DNA of 42,706 bases from Candidatus Kaiserbacteria bacterium (GTDB taxonomy: Bacteria > Patescibacteriota > Minisyncoccia > Phycocordibacterales > UBA918), in assembly GCA_016204695.1 (NCBI GenBank), contig JACQKD010000002.1, positions 1 to 42,706 of the forward strand, given 5' to 3'. How positions within the stretch are numbered: position 1 is the first letter of the stretch; each line of letters opens with the position of its first letter. A model generated the notes under the pieces. It had not been told where the DNA came from and ran no database searches. It saw only the letters and a list, made by a program, of their open reading frames with translations. Shown here one piece after another: positions 8,691 to 16,232 of the stretch. A program made the translations under genes and the position numbers.

Positions 8691-8875
8691 TAGAACCTAT
8701 CTCAAAAATAATCGCGTAACGAGGCCGCCAAAACGCCACTCGACGCGACGCACTGGAGGATGAAGCAGTGACCTACGCTGAAGCCGAAGCGCGAGCGGAA
8801 GCGGCGTTTTGGCGGCCGTAGTAGCGAAATGGTTTTTGTATTTTATTTCCATGATTATTTTTGAGATAGGTTCTA
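8691..8875. mobile_element. MITE-like element, copy 1 (185 bp)
   Basis: Perfect 23-bp terminal inverted repeats (8691-8713 and 8853-8875, beginning TAGAACCTATCTCAAAAA) enclose a second perfect 15-bp inverted pair (8723-8737 with 8803-8817). No coding capacity is credible. Flanks are compatible with a CTAG or TA target duplication. The ends match copies at 18426-18613 and 29263-29476 and a solo end at 4992-5010. A transposase of an IS5-like or TA-targeting family elsewhere could mobilise it, but none is in the window. Confidence 0.8.
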
Positions 8876-8887
8876 GCATGCATCTCA

Positions 8888-8923
8888 AAAATGAACCGCT
8901 CCTTCTCGGGAGCGGTTCATTTT
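8888..8923. terminator. Strong intrinsic terminator (15-bp stem)
   Basis: AAAATGAACCGCTCC and its exact complement (8888-8902 and 8909-8923) flank a 6-nt loop. A/T runs at both ends make it bidirectional. It ends the transcript of the small basic protein gene at 8947-9060. Confidence 0.9.
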
Positions 8924-8946
8924 GTGCGAGTCAGTGCGACTAACAA

Positions 8947-9060
8947 CTAGCGGCGCTTGCGCGAAGCGGATTTCCTTTTCGTTGTTGTCTTGCGCGCGGT
9001 GCTCTTGCGCTTTGGTGCAGCTTTCTTTTTTGCCGGTGCCTTTCGTTTCTTTGTTGCCAT
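8947..9060 (-). CDS. 37-residue Lys/Arg-rich histone-H1-like basic protein
   Basis: The ATG at 9058-9060 opens a 37-residue frame ending in TAG. Nineteen of 37 residues are Lys or Arg, and the rest are almost only Ala, Pro, Thr and Ser; there are no acidic residues. The composition and the KKxxAPKRKS-type repeats resemble histone H1 tails and Hc1-like bacterial nucleoid proteins, so nucleic-acid binding is inferred. A strong terminator lies 24 nt after the stop and an AT-rich upstream region supports an independent unit. A short basic ribosomal-type protein is the alternative. Confidence 0.75.
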   Translation of the reverse strand: MATKKRKAPAKKKAAPKRKSTARKTTTKRKSASRKRR

Positions 9061-9266
9061 AGTATGGTGAAATTTATTTTTTCAATTCGACCGCAGTGTC
9101 TTCTTTGTATGTGGAAAAGAAAACAATTGCCTTACTGCAATTATCAATCACGTTGCGCATGCGCACAATGCAAAAAATATTTTTTGTGTGGATAACTAAA
9201 AAACTTTTTTAAAAAAATTTTCAGAATTTTTTGCGCGCGTCAAACTATTTTCTAGCCGACGCGTAT
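9061..9266. other. AT-rich intergenic region with one perfect DnaA-box sequence
   Basis: This region between murB and the basic-protein gene contains TGTGGATAA (9187-9195), the exact complement of the DnaA box TTATCCACA. Long A and T runs follow it, and a palindrome TGCGCATGCGCA lies near 9157. Only one perfect box is present, so it is not an obvious origin. It probably also holds the promoter of the basic-protein gene. Confidence 0.4.
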
Positions 9267-10313
9267 TTATGAAAGTTTTGTCACTTCCCATTCGACGACA
9301 ATTTCCGTCGCGTCAAAAATCTTTTGCGCGATATCGCGCGCGAACGTCTCAAGCTCCGCGCTTGTCGCATCACCGTAATTGACGACGACGAGCGCCTGTC
9401 CTTCGTATGTACCGACAGTGCCCGAGCGATATCCGCGTACATTCAGCACACGGTCAAGTATCCATCCGAGTGCGACTTTCACACCTTCGGGCGTCTTGTA
9501 GCCGGGCAACTCCGGAAAACGCTCAAGCAACGCGCTGAAATGTGCGTCGGAAATCGTGGGGTTTTTGAAAAAGGAGCCGGCCGTGCCGAGTACATTCCAA
9601 TCGGGAAACTTGCGCGAACGTATCGCGCACACCGCCGTGCGTATCTCCGTAAGCGTCGGCAGCTCGTTCGTTTTGTGCGCTTCATTCCATGCCGCCAAGT
9701 CGCGGTAATGGAGAACGGGAGCCGGTGTTTTGCTCAAGCGATATGTGACACGCGTCACAATGTACCGTTTGCCCTCCGCGTGCTTGAACAGCGAATCACG
9801 ATACCCGAAGAGACACGCGTCTCCGGTAAGTCGCACCGATGTATCCGTCTCCTTGTCGTACGCGTCCACAAACACGATGCGCTCCGCAACCTCCACGCCA
9901 TACGCGCCGATGTTTTGTATCGGTGTCGCGCCGACCGACCCGGGAATGCATGAGAGATTTTCAAGTCCCCACCACCCGCGCGACACCGCAAGCGCGACAA
10001 TGTCGTCAAACACTTCGCCCGCACCGATAGTGAGCAGTACCGCATCGCCCTCTTTGACGATTTCCCTCCCCGTGATGTGATTGTGAATGACAAGCCCGCG
10101 TACGCCCGCATCCGCCACGAACACGTTTGACCCGCCGCCGAGTACCGTAACCGGAAATTTTTTTGCTTTCGCCCACTGTACCGCTTTTCGCAATTTCTCT
10201 ATGTTCTCCACGCTTGTAAAATACTCCGCCGCTCCGCCAATATGAAAGGTGGTATAGGGCGCGAGCGGCACCTGCTCTTCTATGGAAATATCTCCCCGTG
10301 TTTCCTCATTCAT
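9267..10313 (-). CDS. murB: UDP-N-acetylenolpyruvoylglucosamine reductase
   Basis: MurB is the FAD/NADPH enzyme that reduces enolpyruvyl-UDP-GlcNAc to UDP-MurNAc, in the cytoplasm. The frame is open further upstream, but homology starts only with APYTTFHIGG, so I use the ATG at 10311-10313 (348 residues). FAD-binding motif VLGGGSNVFV, CIPGSVGATPIQNIGAYG, YRDSLFK and the catalytic-serine motif GTAGSFFKNP are all present. The YRDSxFK and NIGAYG forms place it with the E. coli-like type I enzymes. murC and murD lie 20 kb away in the same orientation. Confidence 0.96.
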   Translation of the reverse strand: MNEETRGDISIEEQVPLAPYTTFHIGGAAEYFTSVENIEKLRKAVQWAKAKKFPVTVLGGGSNVFVADAGVRGLVIHNHITGREIVKEGDAVLLTIGAGEVFDDIVALAVSRGWWGLENLSCIPGSVGATPIQNIGAYGVEVAERIVFVDAYDKETDTSVRLTGDACLFGYRDSLFKHAEGKRYIVTRVTYRLSKTPAPVLHYRDLAAWNEAHKTNELPTLTEIRTAVCAIRSRKFPDWNVLGTAGSFFKNPTISDAHFSALLERFPELPGYKTPEGVKVALGWILDRVLNVRGYRSGTVGTYEGQALVVVNYGDATSAELETFARDIAQKIFDATEIVVEWEVTKLS

Positions 10314-10478
10314 AGGTCGCGCTTCTTTCCCCGCCACGGCGCATCTTTGAAAAACGTAGCCAAACGTCGTTTTTGTAGAGGGAGAAACAGTTCTGATTTG
10401 AGCGCCATGACTTTCATTACAGGAGAAACATACAACGTTCATCTCCATGTATGGCCGGCGGATGCGAGCTCCAAATAA

Positions 10479-10641
10479 GTGAAAGTCTATATTGTGAGTG
10501 CCGCCGCCAGCCGTACACAAAGACGAACTATACGAAAATATAACACACCGCACGCGAGCATCCTACAAAAGCAAAAGTCCCCACCCCGGGGACCTCTGCC
10601 TAGACTTTCACATCCGGTGCCGACACAAATCGGCACTCACA
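10479..10641 (-). promoter_or_regulatory. Interleaved inverted repeats between the pilin gene and murB
   Basis: Two 11-bp inverted pairs are interleaved: 10479-10489 with 10601-10611, and 10493-10503 with 10631-10641. A local hairpin (GTGCCGA/TCGGCAC, 10617-10636) competes for the same bases as the second pair, and a terminator lies between the arms. Such mutually exclusive pairings could make an attenuator for murB, or may be relics of a repeat. Confidence 0.35.
10567..10593 (-). terminator. Intrinsic terminator downstream of the pilin-like gene
   Basis: On the minus strand GTCCCC, a 5-nt loop and GGGGAC are followed by TTTTGCTTTT. This is a classical terminator about 100 nt after the pilin stop. 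Confidence 0.75.
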
Positions 10642-10689
10642 CGCATAGTATACCGCCGGTGTAGAGTTTTGCAAACAAACACTGTCGCA

Positions 10690-11226
10690 TTAATCAATCT
10701 TCCGAACACACTGAACATAATTAGCAGGACTGCCCGGCCAAAGATACCCCGCGCCGCAAGTACCGCCAGGTTCCATCAACCAGTTAAGATACGCCCCGGT
10801 ACCACCCGCCTGAACCCCGGCATCCCAAGGGTTTATGTACAAAAACCCGCCATAACCTCGAGTGTTATCGCTCGGGTCTGTCGGCTTTTGAGATAAGACC
10901 GGAGCGAGGAACGTATCCACTGTCCCATTTGCCCCATACCCAGCCCAATTTTGATAGCATGTTGCGCCCACACATACCCAACCGCCACCAGTACTTGGGA
11001 ACGAACCGCTAGAATCGAGGCTCACATTAAACGCCTTATAGAGCGTATCTATACCCGCAAGTCGCGTCGCATTTCGCGCCTTGACACGCGCAGAATTGAG
11101 CGATGCCATCACTACGCTTGCCAACAGTCCGATGACTGCAATAACAACAAGAAGCTCTATCAAAGTGAAGCCTCCTTGCAGACTTGCTTTGATCGTGTTT
11201 GGGCGATTCGATAGTGACAGCCCCAT
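10690..11226 (-). CDS. Type IV pilin-like protein (prepilin)
   Basis: The product is 178 residues. The leader ends in the prepilin peptidase site QGG|FTLIELLVVIAVIGLLASVVMASL (cleavage after Gly), with the conserved Glu at mature position 5. A long hydrophobic alpha-1 helix follows, then a globular domain with four Cys (CVGATC, TCGAG, QCVRK) that could form disulfides. The length suits a major or minor pilin or a pseudopilin. The TATAAT hexamer ends 8 nt before the ATG. The next gene upstream, an O-antigen-ligase-like protein, could glycosylate pilins, but that is inference. Confidence 0.92.
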   Translation of the reverse strand: MGLSLSNRPNTIKASLQGGFTLIELLVVIAVIGLLASVVMASLNSARVKARNATRLAGIDTLYKAFNVSLDSSGSFPSTGGGWVCVGATCYQNWAGYGANGTVDTFLAPVLSQKPTDPSDNTRGYGGFLYINPWDAGVQAGGTGAYLNWLMEPGGTCGAGYLWPGSPANYVQCVRKID

Positions 11227-11234
11227 TACGCACG

Positions 11235-11240
11235 ATTATA
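11235..11240 (-). promoter_or_regulatory. -10 element TATAAT of the pilin-like gene
   Basis: Consensus TATAAT ends 8 nt before the ATG; TTGCGT lies 18 nt further upstream as a possible -35. Confidence 0.75.
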
Positions 11241-11269
11241 CCGTCTGCGCCTGAAATCACGCAATGACA

Positions 11270-13561
11270 CTATTCACCAGCCCTCGGTTTTGTTCGGCTT
11301 GGCGACGCACTCATCTCCCGTATCAGCTGTTCGGCCTGCGGCCTGAAGCCGGAAATATCGTTAGCCGCCGACCGCAAGGTGCCGATAGCGCCGGTCGTGT
11401 CGCCCGACTCGCGCTGTACGGTCGCCTTCAAGATCCGCAACTGCGGATCGGACGGGGACTTCTCTATGCGCGCATCAAGCAGAGACAGGACGATATCGTA
11501 GTGTTTCAATACATAGTGCGTTTCGAGGATCACATCGCTCTCCCGGTACAACGCGTCGTAAGGGGGCGCCGACAATTCGGAGACGAGTGCCGCATCGTCC
11601 GCGTAGAGCGCCGCAACAATGTAGTACATGCGAGCGTCGCCATATTCGGGAGCAAGCTCAAAGGCCTTTTTGAATGTTTCTTTCGCCCTCACATAATCTC
11701 CTTGATCAATATGGAGTGAACCGATATCAAACAACGTACGCTGTTTGTTCGGCGACAAACGCTCGACTACTGCAAATTGTTCCAGCGCTTTTTCTTTTTC
11801 CCCGATGATTTTGTAAAACGCGCCGAGAAACGCATGCATGCGCGCTTGATTCGGCTGTTCCTGAACCTGTCTCTGCAACTCCGACTCCGCAAGACCGATA
11901 AATGCGAGCTTGATCGACACGCTCGCGCGCGGATCGACATAGACCCGCTCCGCCACCAAGGCGAGTTGTTCACGAATCTCCTGGTTGGCAAACGATCCGC
12001 GCGCGAGCGCGCTCTTAAACTCTCCCAATCCTCCCGCAAGCAATGCGTCATAGCTTACGAGCGCCCCGCCATTTGTCTTACTTGCGATATCCATCCACTC
12101 GAACGCATCCAAAATATCCTTCGCCGCGGCCATGGAGGGAACATTGACAAAATAGAGGGAGAGACACAGCGCCGCCGTGACGAGCGGCAGTGCGACCCGT
12201 TCCACCACATCCGCGCGTATATCCACGCTCCTCTTGGGGACGGTAGTGTGCGGCACTTCCCGCACAAGACGGGCGTGCAAGAATGCGAGCAGTGTCGCAA
12301 AGAGGAAATAGCTGATGAGATTGTCAAAGACGGCTATGTTGTGTATCCCGTAACCGACAAAGAGACCGATGAACAAGGAACGCTCCGCGATGGAAAAGTA
12401 TTCCCGCCCGCCGGACGTATTCGGCTTGCATGCAAGGGAATAGAGTGCCGCGATCCATATCCACAGATACGCCGCAAATCCGATCATCCCGCCCGCGATC
12501 AGCCAGTCGAGCGCGATGTTATGCACCCGATCAAACCACGGCTCCTGTGCGTAGAGGGACGGCTTGTAGTGGGCATCGAACACATAGTCGAAATTACTCT
12601 GACCCCACCCGAGAAGCGGCCGTTCCTTGACGCCTTCAAGTGCGAGATTCCAGATCGTTGATCGGGTCGAGAGTGCATCTTTCAACGAAAAGATCGAGGC
12701 GACCCGGCCGAGAATGGGACTCTGCTCTACAAACGGCGTATAACGGACCATGTAAAATATCCCGGTGAGAACAAGGACCGCCGTAACGCCGACAATCCCC
12801 GATCTCCGCACGACGGTGTTGCCTTTTGAAAAAACCAACGCGTACACACCTGCCGCCAAAAGGCCGGCCGCAAGCCCGAGTATCGTACCCCGCGTCCCGG
12901 TCTGCACGACCAAGAACATACAGATGAGTGCGAGCGTGCTGTAGAGCACGCGCAGACCGTTGCGCTTTGCCCGCGCGAAGAGGTGCAGTGCGATGAAAAC
13001 ATGAAAAAGCAGATACACGGCCAAATAGATGGCGTTACCGAGTCCCGCTTCAATGCGCACGCCTCCTTGGGCGATTTTGAGCACCCCGGCTATCTGCAGG
13101 AGACCGACGGCCGATACGAGTGAGGCGGCGGCAAGCGATGTATTGAAGAACCGATTCCACCAAACCTCACTGTTGAAAACACTGCCGACCACAATGAAGT
13201 AGAGGAGAAGATGAATAAGTGTTACCCATCCCTCCATGCGTTCATAATTGCTCCAGAGACTTTTTGCAGGTGTCTCGCCGAGAAGATCGGCGAGGAATAT
13301 CACGAAGACAAAAGCCGCAAGCGATGCAAATATCCACGAAAACCGCGGCCGGTACGCTTTCTCGTAGAGCGCAAGGAGCACCCACGCCGCAAATACCACC
13401 TCGACGATGATACGAAATACGAAATTCTTGCCCGTGATGTACGGGAAAAAGAACTGGCCGACGAACCAGCCTACGGGAAATCTCGGATCCGGCGCCAAGA
13501 GCGGCACGAACGGCAAGAGAAATATCCCCGCGATCACAATCCACTTCAGCGCGTCGCGCAT
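11270..13561 (-). CDS. O-antigen ligase/polymerase-like membrane protein with C-terminal TPR domain
   Basis: The product is 763 residues from the ATG at 13561 (a TTG three codons earlier overlaps the promoter spacing). The first 460 residues carry about 12 membrane spans, with the Wzy_C/WaaL signature: QTGTRGTILGL, then PLLGWGQSNF and the large loop ending in R-V-H-N-I-A-L-D-W-L-I-A-G-G. The last third is soluble, with tetratricopeptide repeats (for example ALEQFAVVERLSPNKQRTLFDIG and RAKETFKKAFELAPEYGDARM). Such proteins transfer or polymerise lipid-linked glycans outside the membrane. Its position beside a pilin gene and opposite a flippase fits either polysaccharide ligation or protein O-glycosylation. 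Confidence 0.9.
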   Translation of the reverse strand: MRDALKWIVIAGIFLLPFVPLLAPDPRFPVGWFVGQFFFPYITGKNFVFRIIVEVVFAAWVLLALYEKAYRPRFSWIFASLAAFVFVIFLADLLGETPAKSLWSNYERMEGWVTLIHLLLYFIVVGSVFNSEVWWNRFFNTSLAAASLVSAVGLLQIAGVLKIAQGGVRIEAGLGNAIYLAVYLLFHVFIALHLFARAKRNGLRVLYSTLALICMFLVVQTGTRGTILGLAAGLLAAGVYALVFSKGNTVVRRSGIVGVTAVLVLTGIFYMVRYTPFVEQSPILGRVASIFSLKDALSTRSTIWNLALEGVKERPLLGWGQSNFDYVFDAHYKPSLYAQEPWFDRVHNIALDWLIAGGMIGFAAYLWIWIAALYSLACKPNTSGGREYFSIAERSLFIGLFVGYGIHNIAVFDNLISYFLFATLLAFLHARLVREVPHTTVPKRSVDIRADVVERVALPLVTAALCLSLYFVNVPSMAAAKDILDAFEWMDIASKTNGGALVSYDALLAGGLGEFKSALARGSFANQEIREQLALVAERVYVDPRASVSIKLAFIGLAESELQRQVQEQPNQARMHAFLGAFYKIIGEKEKALEQFAVVERLSPNKQRTLFDIGSLHIDQGDYVRAKETFKKAFELAPEYGDARMYYIVAALYADDAALVSELSAPPYDALYRESDVILETHYVLKHYDIVLSLLDARIEKSPSDPQLRILKATVQRESGDTTGAIGTLRSAANDISGFRPQAEQLIREMSASPSRTKPRAGE

Positions 13562-13569
13562 ACGGCCCA

Positions 13570-13575
13570 ACTATA
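13570..13575 (-). promoter_or_regulatory. Extended -10 TGA-TATAGT of the ligase-like gene
   Basis: TGATATAGT on the minus strand ends 8 nt before the ATG at 13561. It lies back to back with the plus-strand promoter at 13595. Confidence 0.65.
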
Positions 13576-13594
13576 TCACGGGCACTCCTTCTGA

Positions 13595-13600
13595 TACCAT
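13595..13600 (+). promoter_or_regulatory. Extended -10 TGA-TACCAT of the flippase gene
   Basis: TACCAT preceded by TGA ends 8 nt before the ATG at 13609. Confidence 0.6.
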
Positions 13601-13608
13601 TACGGCAC

Positions 13609-14898
13609 ATGCACGAATCGATCAAACAACAAACCCTCAACGTCCTCTCAAAAGGCGGACGGCACCTCAACATAGACATGGTCTTCCTGGGAAAAGGCGG
13701 TTTCTGGCTTGGTCTTGGGCAGGTGTCGTCTTCTCTTTCTGGCCTTATCGTATCGGTGGTGCTCGCGAATGTTTTGCCGCAAGAGACATTCGGCACATAT
13801 AAATTCATCCTCTCGCTTGCGGCGATTATCGCCGTACCTGCGCTTGCGGGACTGAACACCGCACTGATACGAGCTCTCGCGCAAGGATATGACGGGACGA
13901 TACGCGCGGTATTGCATCGCAAGCTCGTGTGGGGCGCCGTCGCGTTTTTCCTCGGAATCGGCATAGGAACCTACTACGCCCTACACGGCAACACGGCACT
14001 CGCGAACGCCGTGTTTATCGCCGCGGCATTCGTCCCTCTGATGGAAATCGGCAATCTCTACAGCGCCATCCTGGTCGGCACGCAACAACTCGCGCGCCAT
14101 GCGCGATACACAGTGGTGCTCTACGCTATTGCGACCATACTCATTTCCGGCGTCGCACTGATGACCGACAATCTGTATGCCGTACTCCTTGCCTACTTCG
14201 GCTGGTGGGCGGCCGGCAGAACCTTCCTGCTGTATCTGACCCTACGGACATCCGCTCAAAAAACAAACGCCGTCTCATCCGAAGCGCTCTCGCTCGGGAC
14301 ACACTTGAGCATCATCGGCATCCTCGACATCATCGCGTCCCACATTGACCAGCTGGTCCTCTTTCATTTCCTCGGCCCGCTTGCCGTCGCCCGTTACGCC
14401 ATCGCGGCCGCCCCGGTCTTGCACATCGTCGGCTTCGTCCAGGTACTGAAGCCCCTTGCCGTCACCAAATTTGCAGGAAACAAAACACCCATGACACGCG
14501 CTTCCTATTTTCATAAGCTTGTCTTCTCGGCCGGAACACTCTTCCTCGCGGCCCTCTGTTACATACTCATCGCTCCTTTTTTGTTCCAGCTCTTGTTCCC
14601 CGGATACCTCGATGCGGTTGTATATACGCAGGTGTTGAGCATCGCCGTCATCGGCGGCATCTCGGCACTCAACTCGTCAATACTTGTATCACTGAACGCA
14701 ACACGGGAACTCTACCTCCAATCGCTCGCAAGCGATGCGGTACAAATCGTGCTCATAGCATTCGGCGCGTATGCATTCGGACTCTGGGGAGTACTCATCG
14801 CCTTTGTCACTGCAAAATTGTTCTCTCTCGTTTTCGGAACCGTCCAGACATCCATTCTTCTCTCGAAGAGAAACGGAACACACCAAGCACCTGTCTGA
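13609..14898 (+). CDS. Wzx-type polysaccharide flippase (MOP superfamily)
   Basis: The product is 429 residues with about twelve membrane spans and the N-terminal pattern of Wzx/RfbX exporters: KGGFWLGLGQVSSSLSGLIVSVVLANVLPQ, then the family's F-G-T-Y-K-F motif. Proteins of this family flip undecaprenyl-linked oligosaccharides to the outer face. It is the only plus-strand gene in the glycan cluster and shares a divergent promoter region with the ligase-like gene, so export and ligation are likely co-regulated. It converges with the methyltransferase gene 9 bp after its stop. Confidence 0.93.
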   Translation: MHESIKQQTLNVLSKGGRHLNIDMVFLGKGGFWLGLGQVSSSLSGLIVSVVLANVLPQETFGTYKFILSLAAIIAVPALAGLNTALIRALAQGYDGTIRAVLHRKLVWGAVAFFLGIGIGTYYALHGNTALANAVFIAAAFVPLMEIGNLYSAILVGTQQLARHARYTVVLYAIATILISGVALMTDNLYAVLLAYFGWWAAGRTFLLYLTLRTSAQKTNAVSSEALSLGTHLSIIGILDIIASHIDQLVLFHFLGPLAVARYAIAAAPVLHIVGFVQVLKPLAVTKFAGNKTPMTRASYFHKLVFSAGTLFLAALCYILIAPFLFQLLFPGYLDAVVYTQVLSIAVIGGISALNSSILVSLNATRELYLQSLASDAVQIVLIAFGAYAFGLWGVLIAFVTAKLFSLVFGTVQTSILLSKRNGTHQAPV

Positions 14899-14907
14899 AA
14901 AGAATGA

Positions 14908-15537
14908 CTATTTCCTCGCCACAAGGAAATATCCGAGCGGGATGCGTTTATTGAGCGCACGATACCTCTGTGACAATCGAAGAAACGCTCTGTCCATTCC
15001 CTTGCATGTGTACTTGAAAACTTCCTTGAGAAAACGAGTCGGGACGGCTCCTCCCACGGTTTGAAAAAGGAACGAGCAAAGTCCGAAGCCGAGCTCCTCT
15101 ACAGACACTTCCTTGAAACCGCTCTCGCGACAGAGCCGTTCAAGCGCCGAGCGAGTATAGCGGAAATAATCGTCCGGAGAAGCGTGAATCTGAAACAAGA
15201 ACGGAACGGAAACGACCAGCGTGCCGCCCGGCTTCAGCACCCGCGCGGATTCGCGGAATGCGTTATGAAAATGATACAGATGCTCGAAGAGATTGAGCGA
15301 CAGCACATGGTCGTAGGTCTCGTCCGCAATCGGCCATACCGCCTCCGCATCAAAGACCATGTCACAATCGTACGCAGGGTCGATGTTTGTCGTCGTAATG
15401 CGCTCCGGCTTCCGAAGCAGTTCATGGTATCCCGAGCGCTTGCTTCCGCCGATGTCAAGAACGCTTCCGCGAAACGGCGTTCGCGACAATCTCGCGTATT
15501 CCTCCTCCCGCAGAATTGAGTAACTGGCATTGCTCAT
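14908..15537 (-). CDS. Class I SAM-dependent methyltransferase
   Basis: The product is 209 residues starting at the ATG in the ATGA overlap with the upstream methyltransferase (15534-15537); an in-frame start six codons earlier is less likely. SAM motif I is V-L-D-I-G-G-S, a variant of the usual G-x-G-x-G. D-H-V-L-S-L-N-L-F-E-H-L and A-R-V-L-K-P-G-G-T-L are motifs II and III of the Methyltransf_11 type. The substrate is unknown; the setting suggests a sugar or lipid-linked glycan in the envelope cluster. Confidence 0.88.
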   Translation of the reverse strand: MSNASYSILREEEYARLSRTPFRGSVLDIGGSKRSGYHELLRKPERITTTNIDPAYDCDMVFDAEAVWPIADETYDHVLSLNLFEHLYHFHNAFRESARVLKPGGTLVVSVPFLFQIHASPDDYFRYTRSALERLCRESGFKEVSVEELGFGLCSFLFQTVGGAVPTRFLKEVFKYTCKGMDRAFLRLSQRYRALNKRIPLGYFLVARK

Positions 15538-16208
15538 GGTTTTTTCTCTGTACAAAAGAGCAGTGAGTGCGCAAACGGCATTTGCGCCGCACGGATGGGA
15601 ATCCAGCTGAATTTTTTTGAAAGAATGGGCCTGATTTCTGTTATGACAAACTCTTTTTCAAGCAGTCGCTTGAATTCGCGCCACCAAAAATGATTGATAT
15701 GCGTCGGGTCCTGAAGCGGCGTTCCGCGTTTCGTACCGAGCACGAGACGCATCCTGTTTTGCAGACTGAACGCGTGCGGAATGGAGCCGACGAGCATGCC
15801 GCCCGGCTTCAGGACAGCCGCTATTTTTTCGAGCACGACCTCGGGATAATAGAGATGCTCGATAACTTCAGCCGCGACAACCACATCAAATCCGCCAGCC
15901 GGCGGATTTTTCGGAATCTCATCCCACGGCCCGTTGAGGTCTGTGTGAAGCGTTCGTATGCCGAGCGTCTGTTCCGCGTGCGCAAGCGCCACACGGTCCA
16001 CATCGACTCCGAGCACATCATTCCCCTCCCGATACCACGCGGTCAAAGCGCCGTCGCGACAACCGACATCAAGTACGTTCTTTCCCGTGCCGACACACCG
16101 TTTGAGAAAACTTCCCCGTTCCTCTCCAAGCATCACAAACCCATCCCCCCGCCTCGTCTCGTGGTGATGGCGGTATATTTGTTCAATGCCGGTCGTGCCG
16201 TTTTCCAT
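15534..16208 (-). CDS. Class I SAM-dependent methyltransferase
   Basis: The product is 224 residues. Motif I is N-V-L-D-V-G-C-R-D-G-A and the acidic residue of strand 2 is in VLGVDVD. V-A-A-E-V-I-E-H-L and A-A-V-L-K-P-G-G-M-L follow. The C-terminal DPTHINHFWWREFKRLLE resembles methyltransferases of glycan clusters that act on sugar chains, possibly to cap them. It is translationally coupled by ATGA to the second methyltransferase. TATAGT and TATACG sequences lie upstream of its ATG. Confidence 0.9.
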   Translation of the reverse strand: MENGTTGIEQIYRHHHETRRGDGFVMLGEERGSFLKRCVGTGKNVLDVGCRDGALTAWYREGNDVLGVDVDRVALAHAEQTLGIRTLHTDLNGPWDEIPKNPPAGGFDVVVAAEVIEHLYYPEVVLEKIAAVLKPGGMLVGSIPHAFSLQNRMRLVLGTKRGTPLQDPTHINHFWWREFKRLLEKEFVITEIRPILSKKFSWIPIRAAQMPFAHSLLFCTEKKP

Positions 16209-16232
16209 AATCGTATATGCGCACCTACTATA

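Noticed and set aside
9187-9195. Replication origin
   Set aside because: Only one perfect DnaA box, no dnaA, dnaN or box cluster.
10314-10553. N-terminal extension of murB to an upstream start
   Set aside because: The extra 80 residues do not resemble MurB and cover a repeat-bearing non-coding region, so the ATG at 10313 is preferred.
11777-12661. Long plus-strand frame opposite the ligase-like gene
   Set aside because: Its product is highly charged and without motifs, while the minus strand encodes a clear Wzy_C/TPR protein.
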